Source: Rhynchonema sp. JSB1_4
Lineage: Eukaryota; Nematoda; Chromadorea; Monhysterida; Xyalidae
Length of the DNA stretch: 64,000 nucleotides
Direction of reading: 5' to 3'
Assembly: GCA_030248065.1 (NCBI GenBank)
Contig: JASAMV010004882.1
Location: 62,001-126,000 of the forward strand
Each line of letters begins with the position of its first letter. The first letter of the stretch is position 1. Below, piece by piece: positions 41,101 through 51,109 of the stretch. The notes below the pieces were generated by a model. The model was given only the letters and a program-made list of their open reading frames with translations. It was not told the DNA's origin and searched no databases. A program made the translations under genes and the position numbers.

Positions 41101-41690
41101 CTCGGGATACTGTTATTTTAAGGACGTAGCACAAGCGTTTCAGAAGATTTATTTCTGAGTTATAATAATTTCTGACTGATGGTATTGAAATAATGAGGCA
41201 ATCATTGACCGCAGTCAAAATTTTTTGCACCCCCGCTGGTGATCGTCTATTCATTTCTTTGCCTCTTCTCAGAAATTCATGAAACTCAGAAATACTCTCA
41301 CAAAACGCTTCTGTTACATCCCAATAATAATATTTTGGCTAGATCAGCATCCAGTCTTACACAATAATGCGTCAAATTTGACCCTTCGTTTAGAAAATCG
41401 CGTCTGCTGCACGAGCCAGCGTGACGCCGAAACATCTGACGTTGAACTTTGACGTCGAGCTTGACGGTGAGCTTGACTTTGTTTTGTGAATTCCACCCAA
41501 TGTGCTACACATTTCACCTTGAGATCAACTGCGCAGCATTTGGTGTCGTCTTATCGATTTTGTAAGTGAACACAAAGTCGATCCTTCGTTTGCCATCAGC
41601 AAAGTACGACGTCGCCGGCAGTCGTTGACAACCAGTTGGCAAATCGCCAAGAATTGAGATGGACTCGAGATTGCCTGCGTTGGATAACAT
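35119..41690 (-). CDS. anoctamin (TMEM16 family) channel/scramblase
   Basis: Exons (minus order): 41518-41690, 40471-40772, 39998-40212, 39732-39869, 39476-39652, 39112-39291, 38957-39045, 38788-38896, 38570-38691, 38397-38502, 38228-38320, 37969-38158, 37722-37879, 37572-37658, 37363-37478, 37143-37260, 36723-36909, 36448-36536, 35828-36030, 35413-35574, 35119-35323 (3219 nt, 1072 aa). Landmarks: [15 protein letters not shown] at the N-terminus, [94 protein letters not shown]. Ten-TM plasma- or internal-membrane protein. Three of the conserved Ca-binding acidic positions are changed: N706 and A709 in place of two Glu before YGFVT, and R738 in [15 protein letters not shown] and D742 are kept. 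Paralogue not assigned. Intron 1 holds a 554-bp palindromic element and intron 18 a tRNA-like sequence. Confidence 0.93.
36174..36256 (-). tRNA. tRNA-like sequence with extra length, anticodon unassigned
   Basis: On the minus strand: acceptor stem GTTCCCG pairs with CGGGAGC, D-arm GCTC/GAGC with A-box TAGCTCAGTTGG, and T-arm GGAGG-TTCGAGT-CCTTC giving a perfect B-box GGTTCGAGTCC. Body 82 nt plus a discriminator A. The region between D- and T-arms is 32 nt instead of about 22. It could be a roughly 10-nt intron with an AGGTC variable loop, a long variable arm, or a degraded gene; no reading gives both a good anticodon stem and a conventional loop. It lies in anoctamin intron 18, same strand. 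Confidence 0.6.
40945..41498. mobile_element. 554-bp palindromic element in anoctamin intron 1
   Basis: Long inverted arms (over 100 bp) begin GGCTGGAATTCACAAAAC and end GTTTTGTGAATTCCACCC, with a single-copy middle near 41100-41330. The outer GGGTGGAATT terminus is shared with the 226-bp MITE family. Flanks AAT/AAT may be a target duplication. No ORF. Confidence 0.8.
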
Positions 41691-42483
41691 TGTGGTTTTC
41701 GAAAGAAAAGCCCTTTTGGTTGAAAGTAAGTAATGTGGTGATTTAGAAGGGTTGGTGAAGTTGAACGATGTGTGAACCGGAAGAAAACTCCTGTTACGAA
41801 AGCCGCGACTTTCTTAATGCAAGCAAACATGTTTTCAAAAACGTCAAAATCCGACAGACTCACCAGCGGGCACCGTTCGGGGCAAACGACCGGTAGTTTT
41901 CCTCCTCCTTTCGGTTCGGTGTGATATTTCAGATTTGGGAGTGTTTGAGGCCATAAGTATTCAGAAAAATCGACCAGCGCGAAATCTCAATTTTAGTTTT
42001 TGAAAAACAACATAAACATGTGTTTTAAGAACTTATGTGCAGTGCACACCAGCCAAAATGACGCTCAACGAAACTGATAAGATCTTCACATGCACGTCTG
42101 GAAATCTGCGCACAGGAATAATAATGTGCATGCACAAACATTTGCACGTTTTTCAAAATACGTAATTCACACGCCATTCTTGTTCCGTGGAATGTAGTGC
42201 AAGCTTTTTTTCACACACGTGACTAAGCAGTCATAATCGTGCTCATGGTCAATCAGTTAAACTTAATCGACACAGGTTACTTATGGCTCCTGATTTTTTA
42301 TTTCGAGTAATTTAACGTCGAGTAAAGTGATAAAGCTGTGCCATGCCAGTACCCTCCCTGTTGGCAACAAGCAAGAACAAACTAAGTCGATCGACAAAGT
42401 AATGAATATTTACAATGATTTAACTGGCATACTAGTAGCATGCCAGATAAATAATAACAACAAATACATACAGTGACAATGAT
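41691..42483. other. intergenic, anoctamin 5' flank
   Basis: No exon or repeat recognised. It holds the anoctamin promoter side and the 3' flank of the 100-aa gene, both on the minus strand. Confidence 0.5.
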
Positions 42484-44178
42484 TTAGCCCGCTGTCGGAT
42501 TGTTTCGGTCAGTTTTCATTATTCTATCATTCTCCTCTTTGGCCAGTTTCTCAGCCAAAATTTCCGTGTCGTTCTTCTTCCTCGTGATCTTGCGCACCAA
42601 CTTCTGCGTTTTCTCCTGCAAATAGCGCATCGATTCCAGTCGACTCATCAGAACGATGTCGATGCCGATCAATAGCACAAAGATGAACGCTAGTTTCAGC
42701 TTGTGTCGTTCTGCAAACGAAACGCGCGAATTAGGGCGCGTATAGATTGAACTGGAAATATTTCTGGAGCAACAATTTTTTATTCCATCCCAAGCCAAAA
42801 ACCCCCCCAAGCAAAACTGGAGATATTTCTGGAGCCATGTTTTTTATTCTATGTCACAGATCCAGAAATATCTCCAGCTCAATCTATACGCAAAACTGGA
42901 GATATTTCTGGAGCAGTTCGAAACATTTATGCGCCCAGCTTATTCAAGAAAAAATGTGGTGTGAGTGCATGCAACATTTTCTTTGATTACAGGGTGTGCC
43001 AAATTATATCATGGATTATTGTTTGTGCAGCAACAGTTGAATGGTGATAAAACGCAAAGTACACCGAACATCAGCCTTAGAGTTTTTAAAGTTATATTTG
43101 CCAAGCTATATTCGCTATTTTGTAAACATGCTTTCACATGCCCGAGAATTCTAAACAATGCCCCTAATTTGGTGCGTTATCAGAATTGAGCTTCCGACCT
43201 TTGGTATGTACTTTGTTTTGTTTTTGTGGTATGCAAGCGATCTTGTTGTTAGAATTTTCATTGTGTCACTTTGTGCACATTTAAAAACCATTGGTTCAAT
43301 ACAGGGTGCTCAACTGAAATTTTCAGGTGCAAATCTTTTTAAAAAAACGCGTTCTCGGGCATGTGAAAACATGTTTGCAAAATAGTAAGTTTAGCTTGGC
43401 AAACTTTAAAAAATCCAAAGCTGATGTTGGGTGTACTTTGCGTTTTATCACCATCAAACTGTTGCTGCACAAATAATAGTTCATGTACATGTTGTAATTT
43501 GGCACACCCTGTAATCAAAGCAAATGTTGCATGCACTCACACCACATTTTTTCTTGAATAAGCTGGGCTCATAAATGTTTCCAACTGCTCCAGAAATATC
43601 TCCAGTTTTGCGTATAGATTGAGCTGGAGATATTTCTGGATCTGTGACATTGAAGAAAAAATTGTTGCTCCAGAAATATTTCCAGGTTGTGTATAGATTG
43701 AGCTGGAGATATTTCTGGTTTTCGGACATAGAATAAAAAACTGTTGCTCCAGAAATATTTCCAGTTCAATCTATACGCGCCCTTAATGACAGACAAGCTT
43801 CAGCAAAAACACCGTGACATGCGAAACGATCATGTGGAAAATCGGTGGACAATATCAACGGAAACCCAAAGGATATAACCGACGCTAGAAAAGTATACAC
43901 CTGAGAATGCCAAATAAGTCCGTCCCCCGAACAGCCGCCACTGGGGACTTCTTCTGAAATTATCTGGGAAAAATTTATATTTTAAAATTTCAAATCCGAA
44001 GTGTGCCTCAAATAAGCCCCATGAGACTTGCAGTATTTGGCATTCTCCGGTAAGGAAAGTATAGAGCGGTTTAGAACCAGCAGTTTTTTTACTACGTCTT
44101 ACCAGGATAGAGCGCCAATTGGAGAATAGTCAAGTGCGCGCCTTGGACGACGTCGCTAACTGGGTTGAAGAACCACAT
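42484..44178 (-). CDS. uncharacterised 100-aa membrane/coiled-coil protein
   Basis: Two exons on the minus strand: 44103-44178 and 42484-42710, joined in phase 1 (303 nt, 100 aa). Residues 1-25 (MWFFNPVSDVVQGAHLTILQ...) are hydrophobic, residues 27-50 contain a clear TM segment (KLKLAFIFVLLIGIDIVLM), and residues about 52-92 are a highly charged, probably coiled-coil stretch (LQEKTQKLVRKITRKKNDTE...). The second exon has an excellent acceptor (GTTTGCAG). The start is uncertain: the ATG follows an AG, so an upstream exon is possible. The intron is filled by two palindromic elements. Family not recognised. Confidence 0.6.
42734..43782. mobile_element. 1.05-kb palindromic element, TSD TTA (Harbinger-like)
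   Basis: Ends GGGCGCGTATAGATTGAACT / AGTTCAATCTATACGCGCCC, flanked by TTA on both sides (42731-42733, 43783-43785). Repeats of CTGGAGATATTTCTGGAGCA line both ends. The inner part is a second inverted pair (CAACATTTTCTTTGATTACA / GTAATCAAAGCAAATGTTGC), so nearly the whole unit folds back. No transposase. It lies in the intron of the 100-aa gene. Confidence 0.82.
43903..44047. mobile_element. small inverted-repeat element GAGAATGCCAAATA
   Basis: 145 bp, ends GAGAATGCCAAATAAG / TATTTGGCATTCTC. A related end (TATTTGGCATTCTCCGG) and AAATAAGCCCC motifs recur in the DEG/ENaC intron at about 47880-48050. Confidence 0.6.
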
Positions 44179-44815
44179 CTTTCGGGTTGATGTGCCCGCA
44201 ATTCAACCGCCAACACGCTTGTCGCCGCGAAAGTGACTGTATTTACTGTATTTCAGGCAAGCAAATAAATAATCGGAGCTACATGTGGTTCTTGGAATAT
44301 TGTCTGCATGCGAGATGAAGATAAGTGTTCGGGTTGAGAATGATGGTCGAGGTATAGGCCAGCACGAAAATGTCAGCGAACGACACCGAAACCAGGCGGA
44401 GCGATGCACGAGATTCAGTGTTTTGCAATTAGAGCGCAATTAAATACGCATGTTTGCAAAACGGGTAATTGCAAAGTGGTTGATACAAATCGTTGTTGAC
44501 ACATTTGATTAGACATGCACAACGGTCAATTTATACATATGCGAAAGGACCATGTTCTGTCGGTCGTTCGTCAACCACACCACAATCACCTGAAAATAGC
44601 CGGTATCTTGTGTGCAATCTTCGAACAGACCTGTAACATTAGGTGGACTGTGCAAAACAAGTAAGGAAAATAAACTAAAGGTACATATTGACAAATTGGT
44701 CCTCGCACCTGACGTAGTTTGCGCTTAGTTTTCCATTATCAAGACAAAGCTATCCAAAAGACCAAGTGCGAGCACAACAACACAACAAATTAAATTTAAT
44801 GAGTGGCTTTGAATG
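44179..44815. other. intergenic, 100-aa gene to DEG/ENaC 3' end
   Basis: No supportable gene. A hydrophobic coding-like frame near 44290-44400 on the minus strand lacks any upstream AG acceptor or usable start. Confidence 0.5.
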
Positions 44816-47800
44816 TCAAAACCGAACTGGTTTCTCTTCTTTGTTCAATACGCTCTTCAACGTCTGAATTAATGCTGCGGCGAGGTAGTAAAGTATTTGC
44901 ACAACGCTCAATATCGAAGCACCAAGGAAAATGCCTGAAGATAACATTGGGTGGGAAAGATCTGAAGAAATTACTCTTGAAACTGGACACAACCTGTTTG
45001 ACCACCGACATTTCCAATTGCCGTTCCAATTGACAACTTCTCACGCGTTTCCACAATCGTTTCAGTCATGTGCGTGTAGAAGAGACCAATCTACAAATTG
45101 TCATTCATGAAACGAATAAAACACGAAACATCTCCATTCTTGGTTCACCTCAATCAGTTCCGTCACATTCGAGTTCCAATTTTTCCAATTGGCATACATC
45201 TGGAAATGGACTCAGTTTTCAAAAGGCGTTGACGCACTTTTGTGTGAGCCGAACTGACTAACCTGATAGGCGTCCACAAATTTCTTGGCAGGAAACGGTA
45301 CACTTATAACGTTCGTGCGAAGTGTGGTGCGCGCGGCACACGGCGGCTTGCAAGCGCGGATGCACGACACAACGCGTTCTTCGGTTTCGGATGCGAGTTG
45401 CCTGAAGAAAATACCATTCCGAAAGCTGTATATACATTAGTAATGGATTTGAATTCCAAGTGGTAAAATAGGCTAAGTGCTTAGTCATCAACTCAAACAT
45501 TCAACTCCGGCCAGGACGTCGGTGGCACGCTAATGCATTAGAGTTGCGTTACATTACAGTCTCAAATGAGCGCGAGAAATAGGAACATGACATCAGCTTT
45601 TAGCGCAGCCTTAGGGCTCCACCAGATAGACCCGAAACCCGAAATCCGAAACATAAATTTTTTCTATGTCCATGTTTCGGGTTTCGGGTTTTGAAAAAAA
45701 AACCCGAAATCCGAAACACGAAGCATGATAATCGAAATGTTTCGACTGACTGTATAAATTGTTCACGTCAGCTACAAGTGGCAAGACCGAAACATTTCCG
45801 ATTATCGTGCTTTGTGTTTCGGGTTTCGGGTTTTTTTTCAAAACCCGAAACCCGAAACATGGACATAGAAAAAATTTATGTTTCGGATTTCGGGTTTCGG
45901 GACTATCTGGTGGAGCCCTTAGTGACTCTACAATTGAATGTTGACCGCGTTTGTTTGCAGCCACTTTTTCAGAAAATGAAGACTAGGTATCAGAAACCCA
46001 GATTTAGGAAAAGGATTTTCAAGTCGTTGTTTTGTGACGTTTCACGGAGCCCACACGTTCTCATTATAGAATGAGAAAAAATTAAAAAAGTTTGGGGCAG
46101 GCCTGTGCAAAACACAAAGTAATCCAATCTAAGATATTCTCAGCGTTTTAAACACAGACGTTTCTCTGTTAAACGAGATGTAAAGTATTGTACGAAACGC
46201 CACGTGTGATAAATGATAAACGAAACACTCCAAAAAATCAAGCCTTTTTGAAGCGCCCTTTTACTCCAGCATAATCTTAGGCATCTGTGGTCAATGAAAT
46301 AAGTTGTCAATTAGAAATAATAATCATCTAATCATCTAGTATTCAGGGTGTGCTTCTCGTTTTTCAAAACCCTACACAGCTCGCACAATGTTTACCACAA
46401 CATGCGCAAGGCAGCCATTCTCATAGCGCACAGCGCACACACAACGACAACACACAGCCGGCCGGGGAATAGATGTTTCAGCTTTATGTGAACGGGCTGT
46501 GGGAATGGGTGCCATGTGCATGTTGTGGTAAACATTGTGTGAGCTGTGTAGGGTTTTGAAAAACGAAAAGCACATCCTGAATGCTAGATAATTTGATGAT
46601 TTTTATTTCTAATTGACAATTTATTTCATTCACCACAGATGCTTAAAATTATACAGGAGTAAAAGGGTGCTTCAAAAAGGCTTGATTTTTTGGAGTGTTT
46701 CGTTTATCATTTATCACACATGGCGTTTCGTACGACGCTTTATATCTCGTTTAACAGAGAAACGTCTGTGTTTAAAACGCTGAAAATATCTTAGATTGGA
46801 TTAGCTTGTGTTTTGCACAGGCCTGCCTCAAACTTTTTTCATTTTTTCTCCTCCTGTGAAAATGTGTGGGCTCCGTGAAACATCACAAAGCAACGACTTG
46901 AAAAACCATTTGCTAAATCTTGGTTTCTGACACCTGGTCTTCATTTTCTGAAAAAATGGCTGCAAACCAACGCGGTCAACATTCAATTGTAGAGTCACTT
47001 TAACACAGGTGTGGGCAGTGGTTTTTAAAAAAAAAATTCGTTCCAAAAGTTAAAAAAAAATTTTTTTTTTATTATTTCAAAATTCGAAAATTTCTCTATT
47101 TTTTTCTCAAATCTTTTTTAAAAAAGCCACAAAACAACCACCACAGGGTGAATGGTAAATGTTTTTTGTGGAAAAAAAAAACAAACTAGCCCCCTATAAT
47201 AACAATATAAGTAAGGGACATATATATACACAAAACACAAAAAACTTTATCCATATATACTTTTTACAAATATATATTTTACAAAAGAAAACCCAAAAAC
47301 TCTAAAAAAACCATAAGAAAATACACAAACAATAAAAAAAAAAAAATATTTTTTGCTTTAGCGCTCATTTTTTTTCGTTTCTGGCAGTTTTTGGCTGGAA
47401 TAAAAAAATTTTTTTTTAAATTAAAAAAAAACTTTTTTTTTTAAAAAAAATGGGGTTTGAATAAAAAAATTTTTTTATTAACCACTGGGTGTGGGTACTG
47501 CGACGATCGAAGTTGACGAACATTACTGTCCGGTCTGACTTGATGACATGAATATAAGCCGTAAAACGATACTAACTCGAACGCCCGTGACATTCGTGTG
47601 GCCACGGTTGGGACGCAGTTGATCATCCTGCTGGTGTTGCACGTACGATATTGGCCGAGCTCGGTGGGCAGTGTTTCGGCCATCAACGAACATGCGCATT
47701 GACGCACTACTTCCAGTTGCAGACAGTCGAAGATGCAGCTCGTTTGGTCGTAGACGGCTGTGCGAAAACATTGTGTGTGCTTGATGTTGTGGTTGGCAAA

Positions 47801-49562
47801 CGATTTTAAATTTGTCACGTGAGTGCCGGTGAATGCCAAACGTAAGTCACCTGCGGGTCAATTCGGGACACTCTCGGATTTGAGATGTCGGAAATACATA
47901 CTGTAATTTTCCAAATAAGCCCCCTCTATGTATATTAAGCACCATGTATGCATCGCACGGAATTCCCAACACTGAAAATGACCACAGATGGGAGCTTATT
48001 TGGGAGTTTCGAACAATTAAGCCCCCCTTACATATTTGGCATTCTCCGGTCAGAATCAGAACTCTTACCGGCAGATACGAACAGCTTCTTGTCATCGACA
48101 CAATCTGGCTGGTACGGTGAATAGGACGGTGGCTTTCTGAACACATTGACCACTCGGTTGAGTTTCACACGGTTCAATGTGCCGGGCACGAAGGGCAGCG
48201 GTTCCATGAAGTACATCGCCTTTGGATCGTTGTCCAGGGAGACCACTGGAATAATATTGGAACCAAAGCATATTCAATCAAGAAATGATCACTATTGTAG
48301 TGGCACTGCTGTTCACCTATTCCCTCCACGAGCACTGTGTTCATTGACAGGTAAGAATACGATTCAAGCGATGGATCGACGGTTAAGACCATCCCGAATG
48401 CTTGTCCTGAATGGGCATTTATTGACATACAGTACCGTATGTACATACATATACAATAAAAATTATGTACAACTAAAAAACAAACACTCGCAAGCTAATA
48501 CATAAGTTCACCGGGAAAGTCCTGTTTCCTGGCATACCCCTCATCCTGGGCGCGTTTCGGCGGAATAACAGTGAAACACAGTCCGTACTCGTGATTGATG
48601 TGCGATCGGACATTAGTGCAACAGTCGAAATCAACTCCACCCACGGCACACCTGCGCACCGATGTAATGGTCTTGTACATCTATACTCACAACATTTGAG
48701 TGGTTGGCTTACATATGTACGCACATACCTGTACAGCGTCTCCTCACACGTGTGACCCAGATAGCGAAACAATTCCTCGGGATCCTTCAGATGATCCGGT
48801 ATGTCCGTTCGAGCGTAGTATTCGTCCCATTCACGGATCGTTCGAATTCCCATCTTCGAAAACGTGTCAAGTGAACCTGAAATACCCACACAAATCGACT
48901 CAAACATTTCATGCAACATGAACCACACATCAGTAGCCCGCAGTTGTGGACGCATTGAACGTACTGAAATTCCTTGAGCTTTCGAATTGATAGTCCCCCC
49001 GCACGCTATTGTAGATCTCGGGATTATCGTTCATCATCGCGAATTGATTGATTTGGGCCGAAAATGTCAAAATTGAGCTGTAGAGAGCAATTCCCAGGTA
49101 CTCGGTCACGTTCAACGATTGCAACTGAAATCGTTATTTGGCGCTTGACCTTCTTAAAAATGGACACTGAAGCAACGTGCATAACCTTTGTGCGGTTCAG
49201 TCTATTCGCATTGCATATTGTGACGTTCGGCAACTCCAGCGACATGTATGATTGCTCGATCACGCCGCTCGTGAAATGCGGCTCACTGAGAAACGTTTTG
49301 CAAACCTGAAGAACGCAAAAATATTTCTTTTCGAAACCCGACAGTTCGGTTTTCGGGGCGTTCAAATCGTATCCACCTGATATCCTTGCACGATCACAGC
49401 AGTCACTCCCAACACGATCATGACCAGCCAGAATAATTTGCCCACGGGATGTTTGGCGTGATAGAAGTCCGTGACACCGTGCAGCGAGCTGATTTCGCAC
49501 CAAGCGCACAAACGCGATTTCTCCGGATTCACCGGGATTTCAAGTCTCTTATTTGAAGCCAT
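44816..49562 (-). CDS. DEG/ENaC-family sodium channel subunit
   Basis: Exons (minus order): 49377-49562, 49186-49305, 48965-49124, 48729-48876, 48512-48651, 48317-48406, 48069-48245, 47577-47850, 45263-45401, 45149-45199, 44994-45090, 44816-44934 (1701 nt, 566 aa). Short cytosolic N-terminus with the gating His-Gly (SSLHG, 28-29), TM1 about 42-60, a long Cys-rich ectodomain (LPNVTICN, CCTNV, CLFTV-like GLCFTV, SCIFDCLQ, RQCACSL, SCIRACKPPC), and TM2 preceded by GNVGGQTGIFLGAS with the GxS selectivity filter (GAS, about 532-534), ending in a short tail. The pre-TM2 region resembles acid-sensing channels. Forms trimeric amiloride-type channels; ligand unknown. Intron 8 holds three transposable elements. 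Confidence 0.93.
45614..45918. mobile_element. 305-bp palindromic MITE, TSD TTA (Harbinger-like)
   Basis: Ends GGGCTCCACCAGATAG / CTATCTGGTGGAGCCC flanked by TTA (45611-45613, 45919-45921). The arms are long, built of CCCGAAACCCGAAATCCGAA-type repeats. It lies in DEG/ENaC intron 8, directly against the next inverted element. Confidence 0.85.
45922..46999. mobile_element. 1.08-kb inverted-repeat element in DEG/ENaC intron 8
   Basis: Arms GTGACTCTACAATTGAATGT / CATTCAATTGTAGAGTCAC extend inward for several hundred bases with some mismatches (for example AAGCCTTTTTGAAGCGCCC against GGGTGCTTCAAAAAGGCTT). No coding capacity. Target duplication not clear. Confidence 0.7.
47016..47487. mobile_element. 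AT-rich hAT-type element in DEG/ENaC intron 8, TSD GGTGTGGG
   Basis: 472 bp, ends CAGTGGTTTTTAAAAA / TTTTTTATTAACCACTG and perfect duplication GGTGTGGG (47008-47015, 47488-47495). The interior is almost entirely A/T homopolymer runs, unlike the GC-rich hAT elements elsewhere in the window. Confidence 0.85.
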
Positions 49563-49840
49563 CCCGTCGATGTGGTCAAGAACTTCGTCGCTGGATGGCT
49601 TTTAAAACGTAGTGATTCTTTTCATAATCGTGGTAGAAAATATCCATGCGATGAATTCGGTATGTAAACGGGCATATTATACGTTGCACTCCACCAAGAA
49701 TATAAAAAAACCAGGGGCCTCCCAAAACAAGCAGCAGCAGTAAAGTCGGTTACCGTGGTGTTGGGTTACATTTTTTTCCGCAACATGTGGATAAACCAGG
49801 TATGACAGGGTCAAAATACTTGCTAGCTTTTAATTCAAAT

Positions 49841-50152
49841 TTACTCAGAAACCGAACCATCACTGACTGAACTCATGCCTGCTGCGTATTGACGCTTGGT
49901 ACATACAGTTACGTGTTTTTGGGGTCTGCAGACCGTGCGGTTAGTCTCCGACGGGGCTCCGGATGCAAACCATGACGGTCGAATGGCACTAGCACCACAA
50001 ACGTTTGGTGACATTAGTGCGAAGTTGATGCAACTAAATAACATCATATTGTGTGTTCTTGCTTAATTTACGTGATTGGTCCACTTTTGGGACCCAGTGG
50101 CGTTCAAACTCGTGGTGTTGCGGAGGACGAAAAAAATGAACAACAACAACAT
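49841..50152 (-). CDS. candidate small secreted cysteine-containing protein
   Basis: Two exons on the minus strand: 50094-50152 and 49841-50033, joined in phase 2 across a 60-bp intron (GTCCCA...TTTAG); 252 nt, 83 aa. The N-terminus MLLLFIFFVLRNTTSLNATG is signal-peptide-like. The mature part has four Cys (C-x10-C-x22-C-x8-C spacing) and a Ser-rich tail ending DGSVSE. No family recognised. It lies between two divergent-spaced minus-strand genes. The model rests on frame, splice signals and the signal sequence only; upstream exons cannot be excluded. Confidence 0.45.
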
Positions 50153-51109
50153 AAAAACTGAAATACTGCTGAAAGTTCATTTCTGTGCATTTATTGAATG
50201 ATTGTAGCGCAAGGGAAACTGGCACAATATTCCACTAATGGCAGGCTTTATTGTCGCGCAACAGCGGTGCACAACCACGAGGCTGGGAGAACACAACATC
50301 CGATCGTGGGCTGCGTTCCCTCAGCACTATATGAACTAATAAAAAAAGATCTAAGAAAATAGAAAAAAATTAGCTACCTACTGTACATTTCGCAGAATCA
50401 CAACATAGAAATCCGCAGCACTGCAAATGCTTGGCTATACAGATAAATACAAGCAAGAACTCTGCAAAAATAAAACCATAACACCTATCTCCAGGAAGCA
50501 AGCAGTAACAATAATTAAGTGCATGAAACATTAACAAACACAACACAAAAGAACAACGATACAACCGAACATGCACGAACAAACATACTTTATTTTACAA
50601 ACAAGTGCAATGTTTTTGTGGAAAGATAACGCAGGCAGCACAGAAGAGATAATATATATCGCAAAATATACACAAAGTGAAATCAATTCATGGTGAGCTA
50701 TACGGTACTTGTACCTTTTAGACTAGACGTGCACAAGAAACCAGGTAACTCAAAAACCACATGGGCAGTCAATGCGATAGTTTTCATCGCTAAATCAACA
50801 ATAGCATCTGAATACATACATAGAAAACTAATTACTATTATTTACAGACCACTAAAGAATTACTAAGATGATAATTATTGGTTCGTATCGTGAGTACCCA
50901 TCATATCGTAACACGTAATCAAGTCGCATGGCACTAATCAAGTGGCCCGCAAGTACTATCATTGCACGAAAAAGAGCTAAAGATAGTTGTCCCATTCAAT
51001 CAAAGGCGCAAAAACATTTAAAATTTTTCTTGCCATATTGAGAGAATCTTATATTTTCATTTGCACACCTATAAAAATACGAAACACACACACAAAAAAA
51101 CAGTAACAA
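50153..51109. other. 3' flank of the mitochondrial carrier gene
   Basis: AT-rich, no exon seen. A minus-strand AATAAA lies near 50590, so much of this may be 3' untranslated region of the carrier gene. Confidence 0.5.

Noticed and set aside
44290..44400. Minus-strand frame resembling a receptor TM2 (SFADIFVLAYTSTII)
   Set aside because: There is no AG acceptor or in-frame ATG upstream for about 100 bases, and no neighbouring exons continue it. Probably chance or a decayed fragment.
47577..48050. GAATGCCAAA in DEG/ENaC exon 8 as the left end of a GAGAATGCC element
   Set aside because: That match is inside conserved coding sequence and only 9 bases long; only the right-hand end near 48050 looks element-derived.
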